Below are positions 26,789 through 35,228 of a stretch of DNA of 64,000 bases, piece after piece (position 1 is the first letter of the stretch; each line of letters begins with the position of its first letter). This DNA comes from JANLVJ01 sp031363945. GTDB taxonomy: Bacteria; Bacteroidota; Bacteroidia; Sphingobacteriales; Sphingobacteriaceae. The translations under genes and the position numbers were made by a program. Where the stretch lies: positions 124,001 through 188,000 of the forward strand of contig JANLVJ010000013.1 of the NCBI GenBank assembly GCA_031363945.1, in the 5' to 3' direction. The notes beneath the pieces are model-generated. The model was not told the origin of the DNA. It made no database searches and saw nothing but the letters and a program-made list of their open reading frames with translations.

Positions 26789-26823
26789 CAAAGATACAAA
26801 AATTTATTCCTGATAAAAATCAA
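26789..26823 (-). promoter_or_regulatory. Promoter of rpsA, with a hairpin at the expected mRNA 5' end
   Basis: On the minus strand TATCTTTG (26796-26789) matches the TAnnTTTG -7 element and a TTG lies 24 bases upstream (26823-26821), slightly long for the usual spacing. Directly downstream the palindrome CCCGCATTTGCGGG (26784-26771) can fold into a hairpin at the 5' end of the roughly 35-base leader, before the AAAGGAGA ribosome-binding site. Confidence 0.6.
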
Positions 26824-26848
26824 CACTTTAAGTATTATTTTCTTTGTA

Positions 26849-27550
26849 TTACAAGATTTTTAAGTCAGGCAGGAGATCATTTTTTTTAAGTTCACCGAGT
26901 ACAAATTCAAGTTGCTGCTCCTGATTTAAATACGAATTATCTAGCATGATGGCATCTTCTGCTTTTCTTAACGGGCTTTCTGAACGTGTTGTATCAGTAA
27001 AGTCACGTTGAGAAATATTTTTTATAATCTCATCAAAGCTTATAGTTGAGCCTTTAAGCTCAAGTTCTTTAAATCTACGCATTGCCCTGATCTCTGGGGT
27101 TGCGGTCATGAAAAGTTTCATCTGGGCATTCGGAAATACAGTGGTCCCAATATCACGCCCGTCCATGACGATATTTTTACTGCGCCCAAGTCGCTGTTGT
27201 AACCGAACCATTTTTGTGCGCACCTGATGAATCGCGCTTACTGCGCTTACATTATCTGAAACTGGCATGTTTCTGATTTCATCAGAAACATCTTCGTGGT
27301 TGAGTAAGACAACCAGCCGGTCTTCGCCTTTCTCAAAGGTGATGTGAATATCATGATCGAGTGCTTCTATCACATGGGCATGATCAGATAGATTTATTTC
27401 ATTTCTTAGAAAATACAGGGTAATAGCCCTGTACATTGCACCAGAATCAACATATATATAATGTAGTTTTTTTGCAAGGGACTGGGCAAGCGTACTTTTC
27501 CCGCAAGATGAATAACCATCAATTGCAATGATTGTATGTTGTGAATCCAT
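26849..27550 (-). CDS. cmk: Cytidylate kinase
   Basis: A 233-residue nucleoside monophosphate kinase that phosphorylates CMP and dCMP with ATP. The P-loop reads IIAIDGYSSCGKSTLAQSLA, slightly unusual in having Tyr-Ser-Ser-Cys-Gly-Lys-Ser, as seen in Bacteroidota Cmk. YVDSGAMYRAITLYFL (CMP site) and NIVMDGRDIGTTVFPNAQMK are also intact. It lies just upstream of rpsA, the classical cmk-rpsA neighbourhood, although rpsA has its own promoter in the 99-base gap. ATG start at 27550; the divergent accC-like gene begins 149 bases away. Confidence 0.96.
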   Translation of the reverse strand: MDSQHTIIAIDGYSSCGKSTLAQSLAKKLHYIYVDSGAMYRAITLYFLRNEINLSDHAHVIEALDHDIHITFEKGEDRLVVLLNHEDVSDEIRNMPVSDNVSAVSAIHQVRTKMVRLQQRLGRSKNIVMDGRDIGTTVFPNAQMKLFMTATPEIRAMRRFKELELKGSTISFDEIIKNISQRDFTDTTRSESPLRKAEDAIMLDNSYLNQEQQLEFVLGELKKNDLLPDLKIL

Positions 27551-27656
27551 ATAACGAATGAGATGTAAAAGTAAAAAATATTGAGCTCAGACTGCAATTT
27601 TGATTTCTTGCAGGTCATGGTTCAACAAAAACATTAATTTTATTTTTTCACTTCTG

Positions 27657-27664
27657 TACTTTTG
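27657..27664 (+). promoter_or_regulatory. Possible -7 promoter element of the biotin carboxylase gene
   Basis: TACTTTTG matches TAnnTTTG exactly, 35 bases upstream of the ATG at 27700. No TTG stands at the -33 position, so this rests on one element. Confidence 0.4.
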
Positions 27665-27699
27665 AAAATACGAGACATTGCATTAGCTCAAATTTAAAA

Positions 27700-29202
27700 A
27701 TGAAAAAAATACTAATTGCCAACAGGGGTGAAATTGCCGTCAGAATTATAAGGGCCGCCAGAGAAATGGGCATCTCAACTGTAGCTGTTTATTCTTCAGC
27801 TGACCGTAATGCGATGCATGTAACCATGGCTGATGAGGCTTATTGTATTGGTCCGGCAGCATCAGCAGCATCATACCTTAACATAGAGATAATTCTAACT
27901 ATATGTAAGCTGGCTAAAGTAGATGCGGTGCATCCTGGTTATGGTTTTCTTTCAGAGAATTCAATTTTTGCAGGGCGGGTAATTGAAAGTGGTTTCATTT
28001 TCATCGGTCCCGGAGTTGAGGCAATGGAGCTTATGGGTAGTAAACTAGGTGCTAAAAGAGTTGCACGTGAACTCGGTGTTCCCCTGGTACCTGGTTCTGA
28101 AGATGCCATCACTGACATTGCAAAGGCTATAGAGAAGGCCAGTGAAATAGGTTTTCCCATACTTATAAAAGCTTCTGCCGGGGGTGGAGGTAAGGGTATG
28201 CGTCTGGTTAACGAGCTGGCAGATCTGGAAGAACAGCTTATACTGGCAGCAAATGAAGCAACAGCGGCTTTCGGTGATGGTGCTATATTTTTAGAGCGCT
28301 ATATCTCATCGCCCAGACATATCGAAATACAGATTATAGCTGATAACTTTGGTAATACCTGTTATTTGTTTGAGCGTGAGTGTTCTATACAAAGGCGTCA
28401 TCAAAAGGTCATTGAAGAAGCCCCCTCTACGATTCTGACCCCTGAAAAAAGAAAGGAAATGGGTGAATGTGCTGTATTACTAGCATCATCCTGTAAATAT
28501 TCAGGCGCTGGTACGGTTGAATTTATCCTTGATGAACATCAAAATTTCTATTTCCTAGAAATGAATACCCGATTACAGGTTGAGCATCCTGTAACTGAAT
28601 TTATTACAGGCATAGACCTTGTTAAAGAACAAATAAAAATCGCTCGTGGTGAATCGTTGTCTTTTACACAGCAAGAGTTAACCATTACCGGACACGCCAT
28701 AGAACTCAGGGTTTCAGCTGAAAACCCATTTAATAATTTTATGCCCGATACAGGTATTTTGCAAACATACAGGCTTCCCTCAGGGCCAGGAATAAGGGTA
28801 GATAACGGGATTGAAGAAGGCATGGAAGTACCCATTTATTATGATCCAATGCTTGCAAAATTAATCGTGTATGCAGCCAGCAGACCTGAAGCAATAGAGC
28901 GTATGAAGCGGGCTATTGGTGAGTTTCAGGTTACGGGCATAGAAACTACCTTGCAATTTGGTTTGTTTGTAATGAATCATGAAGCTTTTAAAAGTGGCAA
29001 TTTTGACACACACTTTATAAGCACGTATTTCAATCTTGAAAAAGAAAGCACAGATTCAGCTGATAAAGGCTCAGTAGAGGAAGCTTCTATTGCTGCCTTG
29101 CTGGGCGCGGGACTTTTAAATGCAGTCAGAGAACAAGTTCAATCAGTTAGTTCTGCATCAGTTTGTATGAATGCCTGGAAAAAAAACAGAAAAATTAATT
29201 GA
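27700..29202 (+). CDS. Biotin carboxylase subunit (acetyl-/acyl-CoA carboxylase type)
   Basis: A 500-residue ATP-grasp enzyme that carboxylates biotin on a carrier protein. It begins MKKILIANRGEIAVRIIRAA, and shows the glycine-rich ATP loop IKASAGGGGKGMRLV, HPGYGFLSEN, and the catalytic EMNTRLQVEHPVTE. The C-terminal biotin-carboxylase domain ends at about residue 445; the last 50 residues are an extra, less conserved tail ending in Lys-Lys-Asn-Arg-Lys. No biotin carrier (BCCP) or carboxyltransferase gene is next to it, unlike the usual accB-accC pair, so it may serve an acyl-CoA carboxylase encoded elsewhere. Divergent from cmk. Confidence 0.92.
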   Translation: MKKILIANRGEIAVRIIRAAREMGISTVAVYSSADRNAMHVTMADEAYCIGPAASAASYLNIEIILTICKLAKVDAVHPGYGFLSENSIFAGRVIESGFIFIGPGVEAMELMGSKLGAKRVARELGVPLVPGSEDAITDIAKAIEKASEIGFPILIKASAGGGGKGMRLVNELADLEEQLILAANEATAAFGDGAIFLERYISSPRHIEIQIIADNFGNTCYLFERECSIQRRHQKVIEEAPSTILTPEKRKEMGECAVLLASSCKYSGAGTVEFILDEHQNFYFLEMNTRLQVEHPVTEFITGIDLVKEQIKIARGESLSFTQQELTITGHAIELRVSAENPFNNFMPDTGILQTYRLPSGPGIRVDNGIEEGMEVPIYYDPMLAKLIVYAASRPEAIERMKRAIGEFQVTGIETTLQFGLFVMNHEAFKSGNFDTHFISTYFNLEKESTDSADKGSVEEASIAALLGAGLLNAVREQVQSVSSASVCMNAWKKNRKIN

Positions 29203-29320
29203 AATTATAAATGAATTTTTACCCGTAAATCTGTTTTTCAAATACCCAGACATTGTTTACAAATATTTTCAGATGCTAAGGTCTGACATTATAGCAACTA
29301 CTAAATCAAACTGAATTTTC

Positions 29321-29977
29321 ATGAAACAATTTTTACTCTTTTTACTGCTTGCCTGTAACATTGACGCCAGCGCTCAAACAGCCCATGCCTATGCTGATCA
29401 GATTCAGGTACTCAAACAATACGACCTCGAGTACAAGCAGCCAGCGCATCCTATAGTTTTCGTGGGTAGCTCATCAATCAGAAAATGGGAACATCTGCAA
29501 ATGGCCTTCGGCAACTATAATGTAATAAACAGAGGTATTGGAGGAGCAGTCATTGCCGATATTTCTTTTTATCTTTCAGAACTTATAACTGTATATCAAC
29601 CACGTCAGATCGTATTATATATAGGAGAAAACGATTTGCCAGACTCGACTCTGTCGGCTGAGGCAATTTTCAATGGCATCAGAAACCTAATCAGTCAGAT
29701 ACAGAAAAAACTTCCTGATGTACCCATTGTTTATATTGGAATGAAACCTAGTCCTTCTAGAATAAAATTTATAAAAAAGGCCATTTCAGCAAATTTGCTA
29801 ATTCGTAATTACCTTTCTACTCAAAAACGGGTGATTTTTGTAGATGTTTTTTCGTTGATGCTGGACAAAAACAAACAGCCAAGGTCTGAGCTATTTATTT
29901 CAGATCAGCTTCATATGAACCTGGCCGGGTACTCAATCTGGGAACATGCTGTCAAGCAATATTTAATTTTAAAATAG
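29321..29977 (+). CDS. Exported SGNH/GDSL hydrolase
   Basis: A 218-residue secreted esterase or acetylhydrolase. The first 19 residues (MKQFLLFLLLACNIDASAQ) are a signal peptide. The four SGNH blocks are present: Ser in IVFVGSSSIRKWEHLQ, Gly in INRGIGGAVIADI, Asn in IVLYIGENDLPDS, and Asp-x-x-His in SDQLHMNLAGYSIW. The Gly-Ser-Ser-Ser form of block I is typical of Bacteroidota GDSL lipases acting on acetylated sugars. The substrate is unknown. The ribE start follows 5 bases downstream, so the two share a transcript without an evident functional link. Confidence 0.9.
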   Translation: MKQFLLFLLLACNIDASAQTAHAYADQIQVLKQYDLEYKQPAHPIVFVGSSSIRKWEHLQMAFGNYNVINRGIGGAVIADISFYLSELITVYQPRQIVLYIGENDLPDSTLSAEAIFNGIRNLISQIQKKLPDVPIVYIGMKPSPSRIKFIKKAISANLLIRNYLSTQKRVIFVDVFSLMLDKNKQPRSELFISDQLHMNLAGYSIWEHAVKQYLILK

Positions 29978-29982
29978 CAAAA

Positions 29983-30576
29983 ATGTTTACTGGAATTATA
30001 GAAACCCTGGGGGTTATCACTTCTCTTCGTAAAGAAGAAGAGAATTTACATTTAACTATTCAATCACCGATTTCATCTGAATTAAAGATTGACCAAAGCG
30101 TGGCGCATAACGGGGTTTGCCTGACGGTGGTTGAATTGGGTAATGGATCTCATACTGTTACTGCCATTGCAGAAACACTGAGAAGAAGCACAGTAGGGAT
30201 GTTTAAGCTTTATGATCTGGTAAATCTTGAACGCTGTCTGCAGGCAAATGCCCGGTTTGATGGGCATATTGTACAAGGCCATGTTGATCAGACAGCTGTG
30301 TGCGTAGAAGTTATAGAACAGGGTGGAAGCTGGAATTATCAATTTTCACATGCCATTACAAACACTGCTATAACGGTTGAAAAAGGCTCAATATGTATAA
30401 ACGGAGTAAGTCTGACGGTAGTAGACTCACGAACAGAAGGTTTTTCGGTAGCCATTATACCATATACCTATGAACATACGAACTTTCAACGGCTTAAGGC
30501 CGGAGATGCTGTAAATCTCGAATTTGATATTATTGGTAAGTACATAAGCAAAATAATGTCACAGCGCTTATACTGA
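29983..30576 (+). CDS. ribE: Riboflavin synthase alpha chain
   Basis: A 197-residue enzyme that dismutates two 6,7-dimethyl-8-ribityllumazine to riboflavin. The N-terminus MFTGIIETLGVI is the hallmark, and two lumazine-binding barrels follow in tandem, with NGVCLTVVELGNGSHTVTAI in the first and INGVSLTVVDSRTEGFSVAI in the second; GHIVQGHVDQTA opens the second barrel. Length is normal. No other rib gene and no FMN riboswitch is present in the window; it probably follows the SGNH hydrolase in one transcript and converges on the Gre-like gene. Confidence 0.96.
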   Translation: MFTGIIETLGVITSLRKEEENLHLTIQSPISSELKIDQSVAHNGVCLTVVELGNGSHTVTAIAETLRRSTVGMFKLYDLVNLERCLQANARFDGHIVQGHVDQTAVCVEVIEQGGSWNYQFSHAITNTAITVEKGSICINGVSLTVVDSRTEGFSVAIIPYTYEHTNFQRLKAGDAVNLEFDIIGKYISKIMSQRLY

Positions 30577-30603
30577 TATTCAGGCGGTATCTGTTATAGA
30601 ATA

Positions 30604-31059
30604 CTAATTGATGATCTTGGTGATCGTATATTCCTTACCGTTAAACGTCAGTTTATCACCCTTGCCTTTTTCAAGTAGTAGCTTTCCAATGGGTGAATAA
30701 AGAGAGATTATGGTATATTTATGTCCCTGAATCTCTGTGAGCCCTGCAGGAATAGCAAGAAAAAAATTTCCGGAATTAGTTTCTACTACACTGCCTGCTC
30801 CTGCTTTTTTAGTCATACTGGTATTTTGAATTATCATCTGGAGGTTTTCACGCAATTTCTGAGCTTCCTGTAATTGGTGTGTATATTGCTCGATGACACC
30901 CTGAAGCATTTCACGGGAAGTTTCATATTTATCTCCAGCACTGCTTTTTGTCTCATTCGCACTTGACTTTCTAGCATCAGCAATTGCCTGGGTGGCTGCA
31001 AGAATATGCTCTTCAATATAGGTCTGGCAGAAACTTATCAGCTCTGTTTTTATGTTCAT
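30604..31059 (-). CDS. GreA/GreB-like transcription elongation factor domain protein
   Basis: A 151-residue protein with an N-terminal helical hairpin and a C-terminal FKBP-like domain, the Gre layout. Around residues 35-50 the hairpin tip reads SSAGDKYETSREMLQGVIEQ, comparable to the GD-LSENAEY-like acidic tip of GreA that reaches the RNA polymerase active site. The C-terminus ITIISLYSPIGKLLLEKGKG resembles the Gre C-terminal domain ending in I-S-x-x-S-P-I-G-x-A-L-x-G-K. Related Bacteroidota proteins are sometimes mislabelled 3-oxoacyl-ACP synthase. It may be a Gre paralogue that binds the polymerase secondary channel; function is inferred. Converges with ribE. Confidence 0.78.
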   Translation of the reverse strand: MNIKTELISFCQTYIEEHILAATQAIADARKSSANETKSSAGDKYETSREMLQGVIEQYTHQLQEAQKLRENLQMIIQNTSMTKKAGAGSVVETNSGNFFLAIPAGLTEIQGHKYTIISLYSPIGKLLLEKGKGDKLTFNGKEYTITKIIN

Positions 31060-31141
31060 CTTGATGGTGATTTTTCTTGAAATTTCCTGATTAAACTGGT
31101 GCGTTCAACCCATTAATTCAATTTAAATAAATTCTTAAAAA

Positions 31142-32206
31142 CTAAAAATTTTGAGGCATATTAAATGGAATACTTCGTTTCTGCGCACTGCTTTCAAGTG
31201 CTAATTCAAGTATTCTTATAACAAGATAGATTTGTTCGGGTTTTATAATAAGTTCAGCCTGATTTCTTATCACCTGAAAAATGTTCTCATAAAAATTCAT
31301 ATAGCTGCCGTGTTCAGAGGGAATAATTTCTTCACGTACCTGATCATTTTCAGCGGTATAAAGTCTGCCCCAGTTGATTTCTTTTTCAACACCCCAGTCA
31401 GTTTCATCAGGCGTATGACCCTGTTTCAAAAGTTCTTCCTGTTCATCAACGCCATATTTTATGAAAGAACCTTTTTTACCATATAGCTGATAGCGAGGGC
31501 CTTCTTTTAAGACAAATGAACTGGCTTTTAAAACGGTTATATGGCTGGTATAATCAAGCCTGATCATGAAATAATCATCTACCTGTGAAGATTCTCTGAA
31601 TGCGCGTATATCGGCAGTTACAGACACAGGCAATCCAAACAGATCAAGTGCCTGATCAACAAGGTGTGAGCCTAGATCATAGAGTAAACCTATTCCTGGT
31701 TTGGGTGTTTCTTTCCATATTTTTGGATTAGGCTTTGGGCGAAAACGATCGAAAAAACTTTCAAACTCAACCACCTCACCAACTTTTCCACTTCTGATAA
31801 TTTCTTTAATAGTTAAATAATCAGATTCGAAACGCCTGCTATGGTATACTGTAACAAGCTTATTTTTCAGTCTGCCGATACGTATAAGTTCTGAAGCTTC
31901 AAAAGTAGTACTGGTAAAGGGTTTTTCAACTATAACATGTTTTCCGGCCTGCAAGGCAGCATAAGCAAGTTCAAAATGCGTGTCATTTGGAGTAGTAATT
32001 ACTACAAGTTCTATCTCAGGATCGTTAAATAATTCATCGCTAGTTGTAAGTGTCTTGATACCAGGATAGGTCTTCACTGCTTCATTACCGCTTCTTTCAA
32101 CAACCGTACAAAGATTGTAGCCTGGGTGGGCATAAATAAAAGGTGCGTGAAAATATTTACCTGACGCTCCATAGCCAATAATACCGGTATTGATAGGTGA
32201 CTTCAA
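31142..32206 (-). CDS. Gfo/Idh/MocA family oxidoreductase
   Basis: A 354-residue NAD(P)-dependent dehydrogenase. The Rossmann motif is GIIGYGASGKYFHAPFIYA and the family's Glu-Lys-Pro motif is present in GKHVIVEKPFTSTTFEA; DLGSHLVDQALDLFG carries the catalytic-region histidine. The closest named relatives are scyllo-inositol dehydrogenase-like IolW/YdgJ proteins, but the substrate cannot be told. The start codon is TTG at 32206: no in-frame ATG lies upstream before a stop, and the first ATG downstream would lose the Rossmann strand. Monocistronic as far as can be seen. Confidence 0.9.
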   Translation of the reverse strand: MKSPINTGIIGYGASGKYFHAPFIYAHPGYNLCTVVERSGNEAVKTYPGIKTLTTSDELFNDPEIELVVITTPNDTHFELAYAALQAGKHVIVEKPFTSTTFEASELIRIGRLKNKLVTVYHSRRFESDYLTIKEIIRSGKVGEVVEFESFFDRFRPKPNPKIWKETPKPGIGLLYDLGSHLVDQALDLFGLPVSVTADIRAFRESSQVDDYFMIRLDYTSHITVLKASSFVLKEGPRYQLYGKKGSFIKYGVDEQEELLKQGHTPDETDWGVEKEINWGRLYTAENDQVREEIIPSEHGSYMNFYENIFQVIRNQAELIIKPEQIYLVIRILELALESSAQKRSIPFNMPQNF

Positions 32207-32290
32207 AATATTATAATTTAGATTGCGAATATAACCTTACATATTAGCTATTCACTGGCTGTGTTGATTTACCTAACCTGCCAGCCTGAA

Positions 32291-33061
32291 TTAACGACCC
32301 AGCCAGGTTAAAAATTCCTGTACCCGGTTGCGGCTAACCAATACCTCATCATCATCAGGTTCAGGATTAAGATAGATTTTAAGCCGGCTATTGAAATACT
32401 TTCTTATTTCAACAATTGCTGAGACCTGGCATAAGAATGTTCTATTGAGTCTAAAAAACTGACACTGATCAAGAGAATCTCCAATTTCTTCGAGACTATG
32501 ATCGATAATGAATTTATGTCTGTCGAATGTATGCAGGTATACGATATTACCTTCTGCCTTGAACCAGGCAATATGTGTACTGGGTATATATTTTATTTTA
32601 TCACCTATGATAACTACAAATCTACTTTTATAGATTTTATCAGCTTGAGATACAGATTTGGCGACAGGTTCTTTTTCTGCAGCTGATTGTAAGGGTGCAA
32701 ACTGTTCTCTTAAGATTTTAAATTTATACAGGGCTGCAATCAGCCCATTTTTTTCAATCGGTTTAATCAGGTAATCAATACAATTTAATTTGAACGACTT
32801 TAATGCGTAATCTGATGTAGCAGTGGTGAATATTACCGGAATGTTAATGTTTATTTCTCTGAATATATCAAAAGATGAGCCATCGCTTAATTCGACATCC
32901 ATAAATATGAGGTCGCAGGCTGGTTTGTTTATTAACCAGCGAACTCCATCCTGTACTGAAGAAATAATAGTGATTACCTCACTTGCCTTGTCGATTGCTG
33001 TTAACTGCTGGGAGAGTGCAGCTGCCTGCTGGTTATCTCTATCAATGATTATAAATCTCAT
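32291..33061 (-). CDS. LytTR-family response regulator
   Basis: A 256-residue two-component regulator. The receiver domain (residues 1-115) has the phospho-acceptor Asp in DLIFMDVELSDGSSFDIF, the conserved Thr in IFTTATSDYALKSF and Lys in DYLIKPIEKNGLI. The LytTR DNA-binding domain (about 145-250) shows FKAEGNIVYLHTFDRHKFII followed by the SLEEIGDSLDQCQFFRLNRT region. Most LytTR regulators in Bacteroidota pair with a 7TM or LytS-like kinase encoded beside them; none is here, so it is an orphan in this window. Confidence 0.93.
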   Translation of the reverse strand: MRFIIIDRDNQQAAALSQQLTAIDKASEVITIISSVQDGVRWLINKPACDLIFMDVELSDGSSFDIFREININIPVIFTTATSDYALKSFKLNCIDYLIKPIEKNGLIAALYKFKILREQFAPLQSAAEKEPVAKSVSQADKIYKSRFVVIIGDKIKYIPSTHIAWFKAEGNIVYLHTFDRHKFIIDHSLEEIGDSLDQCQFFRLNRTFLCQVSAIVEIRKYFNSRLKIYLNPEPDDDEVLVSRNRVQEFLTWLGR

Positions 33062-33094
33062 AAGAATGGCAAAAATACAGCCTTTACCAAATAT

Positions 33095-33130
33095 AAAAAA
33101 AACCGTTAAAGCAAAGCTTAAACGGTTTAA
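33095..33130 (-). terminator. Rho-independent terminator after the small secreted-protein gene
   Basis: The minus strand reads AAACCGTTTAAGC, a short loop, then GCTTTAACGGTTT followed by more T. The hairpin lies 43 bases after the stop of the 33171-33515 gene. Confidence 0.88.
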
Positions 33131-33170
33131 TCAATCATTCCTGAATATGTCTCGGTGCTACCCAGGAGAA

Positions 33171-33515
33171 TTAACGGATATCTAATGATCTGCTTACTGT
33201 GTAATGATCAGATGTAACTGTTACAGTATAAACTCCATTAGGTAAAGAGTTCAGGTTATAGTTCCGGGTAATAAGGGCTGATGTTTGTACTTCAGTAAAA
33301 ACAGTTTCACCTGTTGTATCATAGATAGAAATTAAAACATTTTCTTTTGCCTCATTTGCAGCTTTCAATGTGACACCTTTATTGTTAGCATAAGCAATAA
33401 GTGAAACATTTACGCTTGCATCGGTTGATGGCTTATTTTTTCCTTTTACACCATTGGCAAAAGCGCTTCCACCAATTGTTAACATAATTGCAAGTAATCC
33501 GGCTATTTTTTTCAT
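33171..33515 (-). CDS. Small secreted protein resembling a T9SS C-terminal sorting domain
   Basis: A 114-residue exported protein. Residues 1-20 (MKKIAGLLAIMLTIGGSAFA) are a signal peptide. The rest is one beta-sandwich-like domain: NVLISIYDTTGETVFTEVQT, then YNLNSLPNGVYTVTVTSDHY and the ending TVSRSLDIR. The pattern of V-x-I-Y-D-x-x-G, L-P-N-G-V-Y-x-V and a final short strand is that of type IX secretion 'Por secretion tail' (type A) domains or DUF3244. No cargo domain precedes it, which is unusual. It may be a surface or periplasmic protein of this fold in its own right. Terminator follows. Confidence 0.75.
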   Translation of the reverse strand: MKKIAGLLAIMLTIGGSAFANGVKGKNKPSTDASVNVSLIAYANNKGVTLKAANEAKENVLISIYDTTGETVFTEVQTSALITRNYNLNSLPNGVYTVTVTSDHYTVSRSLDIR

Positions 33516-33693
33516 GATATATAGTGTTTATGTGTTTCTATTATTATTTTGTAAATTTATAACACTATTGCACTACAATAAAGTTAAAATTGCCGAACAG
33601 CCAGACCTGGTATCTGAACTGCAGAATTAAGTGTCTGAAATGATTATATTCAAGGAATGATTTTTTCAAACTGCTTTAAATATGAACCTGACA

Positions 33694-35034
33694 CTATCTG
33701 TTAAAACTTATTCGTTCAGCAGCAGATCTTTCAATTACCTCACCGCAGGTGTAAACTAACACTCCATTTACGAATGTTGAAATAATTTTTGATTGAAACT
33801 CCTGCTTGTCAAGCGGACTCCAGGCGCATTTATAAAGAATGTTGTCTGAACTGACTTTCCATGCATTATGTAGGTCAACAAGCACTAGATCAGCTTTGTA
33901 TCCTTCACGAATATAACCCCTTTCGGCAATTTTGAAACATTCAGCAACATTATGCGCCGTCTTTTGTACGATTGCCTCAAGGGTAAACTCACCCCGGTGA
34001 AAGAGCTCTAGTAAAGCCACTAATGCATGTTGTACCATCGGGCCTCCTGACGATGATTCAAGGTAAGGCCTGTCCTTTTCTTCAAGCAAATGAGGGGCGT
34101 GATCAGTTGCAATCACATCAATACTGCCATCAAGAAGTCCCGATAGTAATGCCTTCCTGTCTTCTTCAGTCTTGACTGAAGGATTCCATTTTAACCGGTT
34201 TCCCAGTCGCTCATAGTCATTTTGATTAAACCAGAGATGATGGATACAGGCTTCCGAGGTAATTCTTTTTTCTGTAACAGGCAGATTCTTATCAAAAAGT
34301 GCAAGCTCCTTTGCCGTAGAGATATGTAGAATATGAAGGCGCGTATTATGTTTTTTTGCCAGCTCAAAAGCTTTAGATGATGAAATATAACATGCCTGGG
34401 TACTTCTTATATTGGCATGCTCCCATGCAGGAATCTTGGTTCCGTATTTTTCTTTTGCCTGTTGAAGGTTGTCGGCAATGGTCTGCTCGTCTTCGCAGTG
34501 TACTGCGATCAATCCCTGAGATTCAGTAAAGATTTTTTCAAGTGTTTCAGGATTGTCTACCAGCATATTACCAGTAGAAGATCCCAAAAATATTTTCACC
34601 CCGCAAACCTGGCTCAAATCAGTTTTTAAAACTTCTTCGCTGTTGCTATTACTTACCCCCATATAAAAAGAGTAATTAACAAGAGAGGTGTCTTTAGCAA
34701 TCTCGTATTTTTCAGCCAGAATTTCTTGGCTCAGTGCATTTGGAATCGTATTAGGCATTTCCATGAAAGAAGTTATACCACCGGCGGCTGCGGCTCTGCT
34801 TTCATGAAAAATATCACCTTTATAGGTCAGTCCAGGTTCTCTGAAATGAACCTGATCATCAATAAGACCTGGAAGTAAATGAAGTTTTTCGCAGTTTATT
34901 TCTGTTACCCGTAGCCTGCCGCTGTTTAATACGGGTCTTATTCGTTCTATTCTTCCATTTTTAATAAGTACGTCGGCAAATTCAAGTGTTCCTTCGTTTA
35001 CAAGCTGCGCATTTCTTAAAATAAAATTCTCCAT
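33694..35034 (-). CDS. pyrC: Dihydroorotase
   Basis: A 446-residue amidohydrolase that closes N-carbamoylaspartate to dihydroorotate. The metal site motif is GLIDDQVHFREPGLTYKGDI: the first histidine of the usual D-x-H-x-H is glutamine, as in other Bacteroidota enzymes of this subtype. Downstream are GVKIFLGSSTGNMLV (carboxylated Lys), the IAVHCEDE and LHILHISTA histidines and DVIATDHAPH (catalytic Asp). The other ligands therefore look intact. It is separate from pyrRB (10 kb away) and pyrE. Confidence 0.94.
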   Translation of the reverse strand: MENFILRNAQLVNEGTLEFADVLIKNGRIERIRPVLNSGRLRVTEINCEKLHLLPGLIDDQVHFREPGLTYKGDIFHESRAAAAGGITSFMEMPNTIPNALSQEILAEKYEIAKDTSLVNYSFYMGVSNSNSEEVLKTDLSQVCGVKIFLGSSTGNMLVDNPETLEKIFTESQGLIAVHCEDEQTIADNLQQAKEKYGTKIPAWEHANIRSTQACYISSSKAFELAKKHNTRLHILHISTAKELALFDKNLPVTEKRITSEACIHHLWFNQNDYERLGNRLKWNPSVKTEEDRKALLSGLLDGSIDVIATDHAPHLLEEKDRPYLESSSGGPMVQHALVALLELFHRGEFTLEAIVQKTAHNVAECFKIAERGYIREGYKADLVLVDLHNAWKVSSDNILYKCAWSPLDKQEFQSKIISTFVNGVLVYTCGEVIERSAAERISFNR

Positions 35035-35228
35035 AACTATTTTCTAACAAGGTCTGTTAGCCTTTCTGACATTTAAAGAGACATAAGTAATGCTAAATTC
35101 TCCAGAATCAGTAATATTCTTTTCAGTCAGATGCGGCAATTCATTCAAAAACTACAGCACTAAAGATACTTTAGCCATATTTGCATTAATTATTTCCTGG
35201 TTTTGTTGATAGCAAAACTACTATTTTA

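Noticed and set aside
26811..26822. TGAT-N4-ATCA dyad between cmk and rpsA, matching the FNR-like pattern
   Set aside because: It overlaps the -33 region of the rpsA promoter, not an activator position, and rpsA is an unlikely target; A/T-only spacer makes chance plausible.
33641..33652. TGATTATATTCA, near-match to the FNR-like box upstream of the small secreted-protein gene
   Set aside because: One key base is wrong and no -7 element lies at the right distance.
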